Below, in pieces: positions 1 to 7,126 of a DNA stretch of 64,000 nucleotides. Source of the DNA: Ruminococcaceae bacterium HV4-5-B5C. GTDB lineage: Bacteria; Bacillota; Clostridia; Oscillospirales; Acutalibacteraceae. Positions within the stretch are counted from its first letter, which is position 1, and every line of letters begins with the position of its first letter. Under the pieces are notes generated by a model. The model saw nothing but the letters and a program-made list of their open reading frames with translations. It was not told the origin of the DNA and ran no database searches. Both the position numbers and the translations under genes were made by a program. The stretch lies in assembly GCA_900184925.1 (NCBI GenBank), contig FXYJ02000002.1:372001-436000 (forward strand). The letters are read 5' to 3'.

Positions 1-895
1 GGGGCACGGGGGGCATCACGGGAGACGCGGGAGGATGGGGCTGTTGCGCCGGGAATTCGGGCCCCGGTGCGTGAATTTCGGAATCGAACGGGTGCTCATC
101 ATCAAGCCCTGCATGCCGGAAAATGCGCTCCAGCCATTCCCTGCGGTCGTCCGTTTCCGGTTCAACGACCGGAACAGCCTGGGGTTTCGCACCGCTTTCT
201 GCGGCAGCGGACGTCGTTGCAGCCGCTGTTTGAGCAACTTCCGCTGCAGGAGCAGACTGCTGCTCTGATTCCGTGATGGAAACGAGTGGTGCTTCTGCAC
301 TGACTCCCTCGGGAGTGGAGCATGCTGAAACTGCTTTCTCCGCGATGACGCGCTCCGGTTCCTTTTCGGGCTCCGGTAAATGTTCCGGCTCCTGCTTTAG
401 GGGGGAAGAGGAAGAAACAGCTTCCGTGGGCGCGGGACCGTCTTCATTGCCCCAGACAGCCTCGTTGATCGCCCTGCGTTTGCGGTGGAGCGCTTCCTGT
501 GCTTCTTTTACGATACTGGTGTCAATGCTGATGGTGTCTTCATACTCCTGCCGGTATTCCTCGAGAGATTTCAGCTGGAGGCCGTAATAAATATCATCTT
601 CCGGGATGGCCTCTTCTTCCTGCTTTTGCCGGTGGAAAAAAGAGCGCTTTTTCTTTTTACCCGTGTTTTCTGCATGCTCTTGTTCGCTTTTTGGGGAGGG
701 AAGGGGCTCGTCGGCTGTTTCTATTTTCAAAGCATGCATGGCGTCGCGCGCGATGGCCTCAGGAGAAGGCCCGGCGGGTCGGCCGGGGGTTCCGGAATCG
801 GCTTCGGGTTTTTCCTTTTCACGGCGTATTTTCGCTTCCGCCAATATCTCATCGACAGAATAATCGTTGTGCGGAGCATTCAACTCGTTTTTCAT
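1..895 (-). CDS. Hypothetical acidic low-complexity protein, C-terminus outside window
   Basis: An open frame runs from ATG at 895 leftwards off the window edge (298 codons, no stop), preceded by AAGGGCGG. The N-terminus contains DYSVDEILAEAK. It is followed by a Lys/Glu-rich stretch (about residues 75-95), the segment DDIYYGLQLKSLEEYRQEYE and long Ala/Glu/Pro/Ser-rich stretches that look disordered. There is no signal peptide or membrane segment in the visible part. It starts 18 bp after rlmB, so the two are probably co-transcribed. I do not recognise the family. Such proteins beside rlmB are probably cytoplasmic scaffold or regulatory proteins, but that is a guess. Confidence 0.7.
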   Translation of the reverse strand, partial: MKNELNAPHNDYSVDEILAEAKIRREKEKPEADSGTPGRPAGPSPEAIARDAMHALKIETADEPLPSPKSEQEHAENTGKKKKRSFFHRQKQEEEAIPEDDIYYGLQLKSLEEYRQEYEDTISIDTSIVKEAQEALHRKRRAINEAVWGNEDGPAPTEAVSSSSPLKQEPEHLPEPEKEPERVIAEKAVSACSTPEGVSAEAPLVSITESEQQSAPAAEVAQTAAATTSAAAESGAKPQAVPVVEPETDDRREWLERIFRHAGLDDEHPFDSEIHAPGPEFPAQQPHPPASPVMPPVP

Positions 896-913
896 TGTTG
901 TCCGCCCTTCGTA

Positions 914-1681
914 TTATTTTGCATGGATGCCTTTGCGCTGGCGGACAATCTCATAGCAGATAATACCGCACGCAACGGAGGCATTCAGCGAGTTTATCTT
1001 GCCCAGCATCGGCAGGGATATGACAACGTCTGCTTTTTCGCGGATCAGGCGGCTGACGCCGAATCCTTCGGAGCCGATAACCACAGCCGCCGGGCCGGAG
1101 AAATCCGTTTCACACCAGCTCTGGCCTTCCATATCGGCTGCGTAGACCCAGACGCCGCGCTTTTTAAGCTCGTCGATTGTGTCGGCGAGGTTCGTGACGC
1201 GCGCCACGGGAACATATTCCACCGCGCCTGCGCTTGCTTTTCCCACGGAAACGGTCAGCCCCACGCTGCGCCGCTTCGGAATGATAATGCCGTGCGCTCC
1301 CGCGCATTCCGCAACGCGCAGAATAGCGCCGAGGTTGTGGGGGTCTTCCAGCCCGTCCGCCAGAATCAGAAAAGGCGCTTCGCCGCGGCTTTCGGCGAGA
1401 GCAAAAAGGTCGTCGACGGTTGCATATGCTTTTGCGGCCGCCAGCGCCACGACGCCCTGATGCACCGCTCCGGCGCTCAGATGGTCAAGCTTCACGGGGT
1501 CGGCTTCCTTGACGGCGATGCCGAGCTTTTTCGCTTTCGCAATCAGCATCCCGAGGCTGCCGGAGCGGTCGCCCCGGGCGACGTAAAGACTGTCAACCGG
1601 CCGCCCGCTTTTGAGTGCTTCCGCGACGGCGTTGCGTCCGGCAATGACGCCTTCCGAGAGATTCGTTTCTTTCTGTTCCAT
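914..1681 (-). CDS. rlmB: 23S rRNA 2'-O-ribose methyltransferase, RlmB/TrmH (SPOUT) family
   Basis: A 255-aa SPOUT-class RNA methyltransferase, expected to 2'-O-methylate a guanosine in 23S rRNA using S-adenosylmethionine. The N-terminal substrate-binding segment starts with IAGRNAVAEALKSG. The SpoU domain carries the trefoil-knot motifs: LEDPHNLGAILRVAECAGAHG (asparagine and arginine of motif 1), VIGSEGFGVSRL (motif 2) and LPMLGKINSLNASVACGI (motif 3). Family members are about 240-260 aa, so this is full length. The ATG at 1681 gives the usual short leader. It is the first gene of a two-gene minus-strand unit with the partial gene below 895. The exact target nucleotide (G2251) is inferred from family. 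Confidence 0.9.
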   Translation of the reverse strand: MEQKETNLSEGVIAGRNAVAEALKSGRPVDSLYVARGDRSGSLGMLIAKAKKLGIAVKEADPVKLDHLSAGAVHQGVVALAAAKAYATVDDLFALAESRGEAPFLILADGLEDPHNLGAILRVAECAGAHGIIIPKRRSVGLTVSVGKASAGAVEYVPVARVTNLADTIDELKKRGVWVYAADMEGQSWCETDFSGPAAVVIGSEGFGVSRLIREKADVVISLPMLGKINSLNASVACGIICYEIVRQRKGIHAK

Positions 1682-1867
1682 TGTATATTAAACTCCCTGT
1701 TTTTCATATTTTCTACATTATAACACAATTTTAAAGGGCTCAGAAGAGCTATTCCGGGTATTTTTCTCCGTTCATTGCCCTTGCCTCGGCGCTTCAGGAA
1801 AGACTGTGGCGAAATAAGGCAAATTATTCCTTGAAAATCCGAGTATTATACATACCGTATTTGCATT

Positions 1868-1995
1868 GGTTTACATAATCCGGTTAAATATCCGGGGATA
1901 ACGGTGGAAAACCTTGTGGAAAATGTGGATAAGTCCCGTTACAGACTGCTCTGAAAAGTGGAATCCAAAATACTGTATACTCAGTTATGTAAACC
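1868..1995. promoter_or_regulatory. Intergenic region with DnaA-box-like cluster inside an 11-bp inverted repeat
   Basis: The 1682-2113 gap holds three DnaA-box-like 9-mers on one strand: GGTGGAAAA (1903-1911), TGTGGAAAA (1915-1923) and TGTGGATAA (1924-1932). The last is a perfect complement of TTATCCACA, and the last two abut. They sit between GGTTTACATAA (1868-1878) and its exact inverted copy TTATGTAAACC (1985-1995). The location, between divergent rlmB and the glycosylase gene, suggests a control region. Function is inferred. Confidence 0.4.
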
Positions 1996-2036
1996 TGCGG
2001 CGAAATTGTTTCATTACGTTCCGTATTCCGGCGCGG

Positions 2037-2065
2037 TTGTGGCGGCACCTTTTTTATGATATGAT
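2037..2065 (+). promoter_or_regulatory. Candidate sigma-A promoter of the DNA glycosylase gene
   Basis: TTGTGG (2037-2042) is followed after 17 bp by TATGAT (2060-2065). Transcription would begin near 2072, about 40 nt before the inferred start of the glycosylase frame. Confidence 0.45.
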
Positions 2066-2113
2066 ATCCCAAAGCGCCCGTTTGAAAGCAGGGCGGGGAA
2101 AGAAGGCGGCGGT

Positions 2114-2902
2114 ACGGAACTTGAAACGCTGGGGCAGACGCTTGACTGCGGGCAGTCCTTTCGGTGGAGTCAGGCACCGGACGGGTCATGGGAAGGCGTG
2201 GCCTGCGGGAAATATCTGCATATTACCCGGGACAACCTCGGCGATGTTCTCGGGGACGAATTCTGGTCGAAGTACTTCGACATGGAGTTCGATTATGAAA
2301 GTGTACGGGAGCGTCTGAGTGAAAAGGACCCGGTTCTTGCGGAGGCTGCGCGTTACGCCCCCGAGATCCGCATCCTGAATCAGGATCCGTGGGAGGCGCT
2401 GTGCTCCTTCATTCTTTCCCAGTGCAACAACATCGGACGCATTAAAGGTCTGGCAGACCGCCTCAGCCGCGCATGGGGTGCTCCGCTCGGCGGCGGGCAC
2501 TGTGCGTTCCCGGAGCCGGAAGCGCTGGCAAGGGCCGGTGAAACGGAACTGCGGAAGGCGGGCTGCGGATTTCGCGCACCCTACGTCGTCGCGGCTGCGC
2601 AGAGCGCGGCGGACGGAAGGCTCGACTGGGACGAGCTGCGCCGCCTGCCGCTCGACGAAGCGCGCGGGAAGCTGACGGAGCTGCCGGGCGTCGGCCCCAA
2701 GGTTGCGGACTGCGCGCTGCTTTACGGCCTGCACCGCCTCGACGCCTTCCCGATGGACGTCTGGATGAAGCGCGCCATGAAGACGCTTTTTCCCGGAAAA
2801 AGCCCCGCGGAGTTCGGCCGCTGCGCCGGCATCGCCCAGCAGTATATTTTCCATTACAGCCGGAACCATCCGGAGCTGTTCCGGGAACAGGCCGCAGGAT
2901 GA
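2114..2902 (+). CDS. ogg: 8-oxoguanine DNA glycosylase/AP lyase (OGG1-type) with non-ATG start
   Basis: Bifunctional base-excision repair enzyme of the HhH-GPD superfamily, removing 8-oxoguanine. Counting from 2114, the helix-hairpin-helix motif LPGVGPKVADC holds the catalytic lysine (about K196) and FPMDVWMKR the catalytic aspartate (about D215). The N-terminal OGG hallmark LDCGQSFRW is encoded at 2141-2167, upstream of the first ordinary start (GTG 2198). In that frame no ATG, GTG or TTG lies between the stop at 2057-2059 and GTG 2198. The best placed initiator is ACG at 2114, 7 nt after AAGG. It reads (M)ELETLGQTLDCGQSF, exactly where the family N-terminus should be. Either ACG is used, or an ATG has mutated and the gene is impaired. 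Confidence 0.75.
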   Translation, partial: TELETLGQTLDCGQSFRWSQAPDGSWEGVACGKYLHITRDNLGDVLGDEFWSKYFDMEFDYESVRERLSEKDPVLAEAARYAPEIRILNQDPWEALCSFILSQCNNIGRIKGLADRLSRAWGAPLGGGHCAFPEPEALARAGETELRKAGCGFRAPYVVAAAQSAADGRLDWDELRRLPLDEARGKLTELPGVGPKVADCALLYGLHRLDAFPMDVWMKRAMKTLFPGKSPAEFGRCAGIAQQYIFHYSRNHPELFREQAAG

Positions 2903-2940
2903 TGTTCGCGCCGGATCAATAAATTTTTAACAATCCTGTC

Positions 2941-2969
2941 TTTATCTTTCCCGCCGGACGCGGTATAAT
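2941..2969 (+). promoter_or_regulatory. Candidate promoter of fba
   Basis: A consensus TATAAT lies at 2964-2969, with a weak -35 (TTTATC, 2941-2946) 17 bp upstream. It is placed about 50 nt before the aldolase start. Confidence 0.45.
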
Positions 2970-3023
2970 AACATCGGAAACAAAAATGTATTGCAATTCA
3001 TTGCAGAGTAGGAGTGACAGCCA

Positions 3024-3962
3024 ATGTCGTTGGTCAATACTAAGGAAATGTTCAAAAAAGCCTATGCGGGCGGGTATGCCGTCGGTGCATTCAATGTCAA
3101 CAACATGGAGATCGTGCAGGGCATCACGGAGGCAGCCGCAGAACTGAAGGCTCCGGTTATCCTTCAGGCGTCGGCAGGCGCGCGTAAATACGCCACCCAC
3201 ACCTATCTCGTGAAGCTCGTGGAATCCGCAGTCATTGAGCATCCGGACATTCCGATCGTGCTCCATCTGGACCACGGCCCGTCCTTTGAAGTCTGCAAAG
3301 ACTGCATCGACGGCGGTTTTACTTCCGTAATGTTCGACGGTTCTTCCAAGTCGTATGAAGAGAACGTTGAAGAGACCCGCAAAGTCGTGGAATACGCTCA
3401 TAAATACAACGTCACCGTGGAAGCCGAGCTCGGCAAACTGGCCGGCATCGAAGATGCTGTCAACGTTGACGCTGACAAAGCCCAGTTCACCGACCCGGGC
3501 GAAGTGCAGGATTTTGTTACCCGCACCGGCGTCGATTCCCTTGCCATCGCGATCGGCACCAGCCACGGCGCCTATAAATTCAAGCCGGGCCAGAACCCGC
3601 AGCTCCGTTTCGACATCCTGAAAGAGGTCTCCGACCGTCTGCCGGGATTCCCGATTGTGCTGCACGGCGCTTCTTCCGTCCCGCAGGAATTCGTCAGGAT
3701 GGTCAATGAGTTCGGCGGCAAGATGCCCGATGCCATCGGTATCCCCGAGGAAATGCTCCGCGAAGCTGCATCGATGGCTGTCTGCAAGATCAATGTCGAC
3801 TCCGATCTGCGTCTTGCCATGACCGGCAGTGTCCGCAAGCACATGGCTGAGCATCCGGACCACTTTGACCCCCGTCAGTATCTCGGCGATGCGCGCGACG
3901 CGATCAAGACTCTCGTCGAGCACAAGATCAACACGGTTCTCGGCTGCGCCGGAAAAGCGTAA
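3024..3962 (+). CDS. fba: Class II fructose-bisphosphate aldolase
   Basis: A 312-aa zinc-dependent aldolase cleaving fructose-1,6-bisphosphate to glyceraldehyde-3-phosphate and DHAP in glycolysis (and the reverse in gluconeogenesis). The family metal and catalytic motifs are present: LHLDHG in the first half, AIGTSHGAYKF with a metal-ligand histidine, and VLHGASSVP with the third histidine and phosphate-binding loop. The N-terminus LVNTKEMFKKAYAGGYAVGAF is typical. AGGAGTGA precedes the ATG at 3024. It appears monocistronic, with its own promoter and a strong terminator. Related tagatose- or ketose-bisphosphate aldolases cannot be excluded by eye, but length and motifs favour FBP aldolase. 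Confidence 0.93.
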   Translation: MSLVNTKEMFKKAYAGGYAVGAFNVNNMEIVQGITEAAAELKAPVILQASAGARKYATHTYLVKLVESAVIEHPDIPIVLHLDHGPSFEVCKDCIDGGFTSVMFDGSSKSYEENVEETRKVVEYAHKYNVTVEAELGKLAGIEDAVNVDADKAQFTDPGEVQDFVTRTGVDSLAIAIGTSHGAYKFKPGQNPQLRFDILKEVSDRLPGFPIVLHGASSVPQEFVRMVNEFGGKMPDAIGIPEEMLREAASMAVCKINVDSDLRLAMTGSVRKHMAEHPDHFDPRQYLGDARDAIKTLVEHKINTVLGCAGKA

Positions 3963-3979
3963 TCATTTTCGTGTTTCAG

Positions 3980-4008
3980 GCGGCGGGTGTTTTCACCCGC
4001 CGCTTTTT
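3980..4008 (+). terminator. Rho-independent terminator of fba
   Basis: A 10-bp perfect GC-rich stem (3980-3989 with 3994-4003) and TTTT loop are followed by a T run. Confidence 0.9.
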
Positions 4009-4017
4009 CCGTGCAAA

Positions 4018-4052
4018 AGTCCTCCCCCTTAAAACAGAGGGAGGACTTTTTT
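4018..4052 (+). terminator. Second tandem terminator after fba
   Basis: AGTCCTCCC (4019-4027) pairs with GGGAGGACT (4039-4047) and is followed by T6. It is also flanked by A-rich sequence, so it may work in both directions. Confidence 0.7.
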
Positions 4053-4255
4053 GTCCGGCTCTTTTTTTCTCCGGGGCACGGTTCGGCAAAATCCATAAAA
4101 ATGAAATGGTAAAATTGGGGAACGGGCAAAGAAAAACGGAATGCTTTTCCGTTGTAATGTTTGTAGAAAGAAGCTATAATTGTCCTAAAACAGGTTGAAC
4201 ATTCTGTATGTTTTGGATAACTCCAGGATTCAACCCTGAAAGGAGCTGCTTTTTG

Positions 4256-6334
4256 GTGAAACAGTACGAGGCGAACAGAATTCTGAACATTGCACTGGCC
4301 GGTCACAGCGGTGCCGGAAAAACGAGCCTGACGGAGGCTATGCTGTATCTTTCCGGTTCGACGGACCGCCTTGGCAAAGTCGGCGACGGGACCACCGTAA
4401 GCGACTTTGACCCCGAGGAGATCCGGCGCAGAACGTCCGTGACCACGGCGGCGGCTCCTCTGGAGTGGAAGAACTACAAGCTCAACCTGCTCGACGCACC
4501 GGGTCTGTTCGATTTTGCGGGAGGGCTGTGCGAAGCAGTCCGCGCAGCGGAATCCGTGCTGATTACGGTTTCCGGCAAAAGCGGCGTCAGTGTCGGTACG
4601 GAAAAGGCCGCTGCGGCCGCCGAAAAGAGAGGCCTTTCGAAGTTTTTCTTTGTCAACGGCCTGTGCGACGAAAGCGCCGATTTCTACAAGGTGTTTGAAA
4701 ACCTCAAGGCCTCGTTCGGCCCGTCGGTCTGCCCGGTCGTCGTGCCGTATATCCGCGACGGCAAGGCAAACATCTATGTGAACGTGCTCGAGTTTAAGGC
4801 ATACGAATATCACGACGGCAAGGCGGTCGACGTGAAAATGCCGGACATGGGCACGCGACTTGACGGCCTGCGCACCGCAATTTATGAGGCCGTTGCCGAG
4901 ACGGGCGACGACATGTTCGAGAAATATTTTTCCGGTGAGCAGTTTACGCCGGAGGAGGTCATCGTCGGCATCAGCAAGGGTGTGAAGGCGGGGACCGTTT
5001 CTCCGGTTTTCTGCGGCGATGCGCTTTTGCTCAACGGGATTGACCAGCTTCTGAACGGCCTTACATGGCTGGCACCGAGCGCCGCAGACAGGGCGGCAGA
5101 GACCGCCGAGGATGAAAACGGCGACCCGGTTGAAATTCAGTCGGACCCCGATGCGCCTGCCGCCGCCATTGTGTTTAAGACTGTGGCGGATCCGTTTATC
5201 GGGAAGCTTTCCTACCTCAAAGTCGTGGCCGGCAAGATTTCCGGCGACGCACAGGTGGTCAACATGCGCACGGGCGAGCCGGAACGCATTGGCAAAACGC
5301 TTTCCATGCGCGGCAAAAAGCAGATCGACGTGCCGTTCATCGGCACCGGAGACGTAGGCGTGGTGCCGAAGCTGCAGGATGCAAAGACGGGGGATACGCT
5401 CTGTTCTCCCACAAGAAGGGTGAAGCTCGAAGGGGTAGACTACCCGGTCCCCAACCTTTCCATGGCGGTTCTGCCGAAGAACAAGGGCGAAGAGGACAAG
5501 ATCGCACAGGGCATCATCCGCCTCGAGGAGGAAGACCCGACAATCCGGTTCCGCACAAACAAGGAGACACATCAGATGATTCTCTCCGGGCTTGGTGAGC
5601 AGCATCTTGATGTGATTGCGGCGAAGCTGAAAAAGAAGTTCGGTGTCGAAATTCTGCTGGAAAAGCCCCGCGTTGCATACCGTGAGACAATCCGTAAAAA
5701 AGTGCAGGTGCAGGGCAAGTATAAGAAGCAGACCGGCGGCCACGGCCAGTATGGCGACGTATGGGTCGAGTTTGAGCCGTGCGAAAGCGAGAAGATGGAG
5801 TTTGGGGAGCGCGTTGTGGGCGGTTCCGTGCCGAAAAATTTTTTCCCCGCAGTTGAAAAGGGCCTGCGCGAAAGCGTGGAATCGGGTCCTCTCGCCGGGT
5901 ATCCGGTTGTGGGGCTTCGCGCGACGCTGTACGACGGCTCCTATCACCCGGTTGATTCTTCGGAAATGTCGTTCAAAATGGCGGCAAACCTTGCATACAA
6001 AACGGGCATGCCGAAGGCAGGCCCTGTTCTGCTTGAACCGATCGGGCTGCTGAGATGCACGGTGCCGGACTCCGACACGGGAGACGTCATGGGCGAGGTC
6101 AACAAACGCCGCGGCCGCGTGCTCGGCATGAATCCTGCGGAGGGCGACAGTCAGACCATCGAAGCGGAACTTCCCGAGGCGGAGATGCACGACTTCAGCA
6201 CCTTCCTGCGGCAGGCGACGCAGGGCAGGGGTGACTTTTCATTCGACTTTGCGCGGTATGAGGAAGCGCCGCCTCAGGTGGCACAGAAGGTCATTGAAGA
6301 AGCGGGCAGAATGCGGCAGGAATCCGAGGCCTGA
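4256..6334 (+). CDS. Elongation factor G-like GTPase (EF-G-like subfamily)
   Basis: A 692-aa translational GTPase with EF-G architecture: G domain (about 1-280), domain II, then domains III-V (GGHGQYGDVWVEFEP for domain IV; VDSSEMSFKMAANLAYK; C-terminal domain V). The P-loop is GHSGAGKT and G3 is DAPG. The family G4 motif NKxD is replaced by NGLCDE, so guanine recognition may differ. VGDGTTVSDFDPEEIRR replaces the canonical EF-G switch sequence, placing it in the EF-G-like group rather than canonical FusA. Start GTG 4256 has AGGAGC at 4241; an upstream ATG at 4208 has no ribosome site. It could act in ribosome translocation or stress; the function of this subgroup is poorly known. Confidence 0.85.
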   Translation: MKQYEANRILNIALAGHSGAGKTSLTEAMLYLSGSTDRLGKVGDGTTVSDFDPEEIRRRTSVTTAAAPLEWKNYKLNLLDAPGLFDFAGGLCEAVRAAESVLITVSGKSGVSVGTEKAAAAAEKRGLSKFFFVNGLCDESADFYKVFENLKASFGPSVCPVVVPYIRDGKANIYVNVLEFKAYEYHDGKAVDVKMPDMGTRLDGLRTAIYEAVAETGDDMFEKYFSGEQFTPEEVIVGISKGVKAGTVSPVFCGDALLLNGIDQLLNGLTWLAPSAADRAAETAEDENGDPVEIQSDPDAPAAAIVFKTVADPFIGKLSYLKVVAGKISGDAQVVNMRTGEPERIGKTLSMRGKKQIDVPFIGTGDVGVVPKLQDAKTGDTLCSPTRRVKLEGVDYPVPNLSMAVLPKNKGEEDKIAQGIIRLEEEDPTIRFRTNKETHQMILSGLGEQHLDVIAAKLKKKFGVEILLEKPRVAYRETIRKKVQVQGKYKKQTGGHGQYGDVWVEFEPCESEKMEFGERVVGGSVPKNFFPAVEKGLRESVESGPLAGYPVVGLRATLYDGSYHPVDSSEMSFKMAANLAYKTGMPKAGPVLLEPIGLLRCTVPDSDTGDVMGEVNKRRGRVLGMNPAEGDSQTIEAELPEAEMHDFSTFLRQATQGRGDFSFDFARYEEAPPQVAQKVIEEAGRMRQESEA

Positions 6335-6361
6335 GAGAGCTGCCCGAAAGATGTATTTTTA

Positions 6362-6413
6362 CCGCCCCCCAAGCATATCTATTCCATCAGGAAGAGAATG
6401 ATTTGGGGGGCGG
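6362..6413. repeat. 11-bp inverted repeat enclosing the ribosome binding site of the next gene
   Basis: CCGCCCCCCAA (6362-6372) is the exact complement of TTGGGGGGCGG (6403-6413). The right arm is the Shine-Dalgarno region of the gene starting at 6418. No T run follows, so this is not a terminator. A hairpin would hide the ribosome site. Confidence 0.6.
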
Positions 6414-6417
6414 AGCC

Positions 6418-7050
6418 ATGTTCGTTTTTTCGATCAAACACAACCGCAGAAAGACAATCGCGGTGCTGGCAGTCCTGCTGGCCGCCGTGACTGCAGCTAT
6501 TGTCATTGCCGGACTTCACAACGCGCCGCCTCAGGCCGTGGATTCAGGCAAAAAATACGCGCTTTCCGCTTCGACCAACGAAGAGCGGGTGGCATTTTTT
6601 AAGCAGTTCGGCTGGACGGTCAACGCCGAGCCGGTCGACACGGGTGATGTGACAATTCCGGAAAAATTCAGCGACGTCTATCTGTCTTATAATAATATCC
6701 AGAAGGAACAGGGTCTCGACCTGCTTCCCTACGCGGGAAAGACCGTGCAGCAGTGGATTTATGCGGTGACAAATTATCCGCAGCAGGAGTCCATGCGCGG
6801 CACGCTGCTTGTTTACAGCGGCCATGTCATCGGCGGCGACCTGAGCACGCCCCAGCTCGATGGATTCATGACAGGCTTCGACGGGCAGATGGACGACGAC
6901 AGCAACGGCTGCATCGGGCAGGTTATGCCGGGGCGTGACAGTAAGGGGACGCTGACGGGAACCCCCGCGTCCGGAGGAACGTCTTCCGTGGAAGAAGCAA
7001 AGCCCAGTGCATCCTCAACCGTGCCGGCAAATGCGTGGCCGACCGACTGA
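6418..7050 (+). CDS. Membrane-anchored DUF4830 domain protein
   Basis: A 210-aa protein with a short basic N-terminus and one hydrophobic segment (about residues 11-32) that anchors or exports it. The region from about 45 to 150 (TNEERVAFFKQFGWTV, VTIPEKFSDVYLSYN, QGLDLLPYAGKTVQQW, VIGGDLSTPQLDGFM) matches what I know of DUF4830, a clostridial extracytoplasmic domain of unknown function. The C-terminal 40 residues are Ser/Thr/Pro-rich. ATG 6418 is preferred over TTG 6403 because GGGGGGCGG sits just upstream. It lies between the EF-G-like gene and a convergent NagZ gene. Role unknown. Confidence 0.75.
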   Translation: MFVFSIKHNRRKTIAVLAVLLAAVTAAIVIAGLHNAPPQAVDSGKKYALSASTNEERVAFFKQFGWTVNAEPVDTGDVTIPEKFSDVYLSYNNIQKEQGLDLLPYAGKTVQQWIYAVTNYPQQESMRGTLLVYSGHVIGGDLSTPQLDGFMTGFDGQMDDDSNGCIGQVMPGRDSKGTLTGTPASGGTSSVEEAKPSASSTVPANAWPTD

Positions 7051-7065
7051 CAGTATCGTCAACAG

Positions 7066-7113
7066 AAAAAGCGCGCTCCGAAACGGCTTTGCAGCCGGCC
7101 GGGGCGCGCTTTG
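7066..7113. terminator. Bidirectional terminator between the DUF4830 gene and nagZ
   Basis: AAAGCGCGC pairs with GCGCGCTTT around an inner stem-loop. It separates two convergent genes. Confidence 0.7.
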
Positions 7114-7126
7114 CAATTGCCGCAGT

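Noticed and set aside
485..1723. 412-codon open frame on the plus strand across the rlmB gene
   Set aside because: It is the antisense shadow of rlmB and the partial gene; the product is Arg/His/Phe-rich with no family match, while the minus strand encodes a clear methyltransferase.
3875..6190. 771-codon minus-strand frame antisense to the EF-G-like gene
   Set aside because: Long only because of GC-rich codon structure on the other strand; no start context and no recognisable domain.
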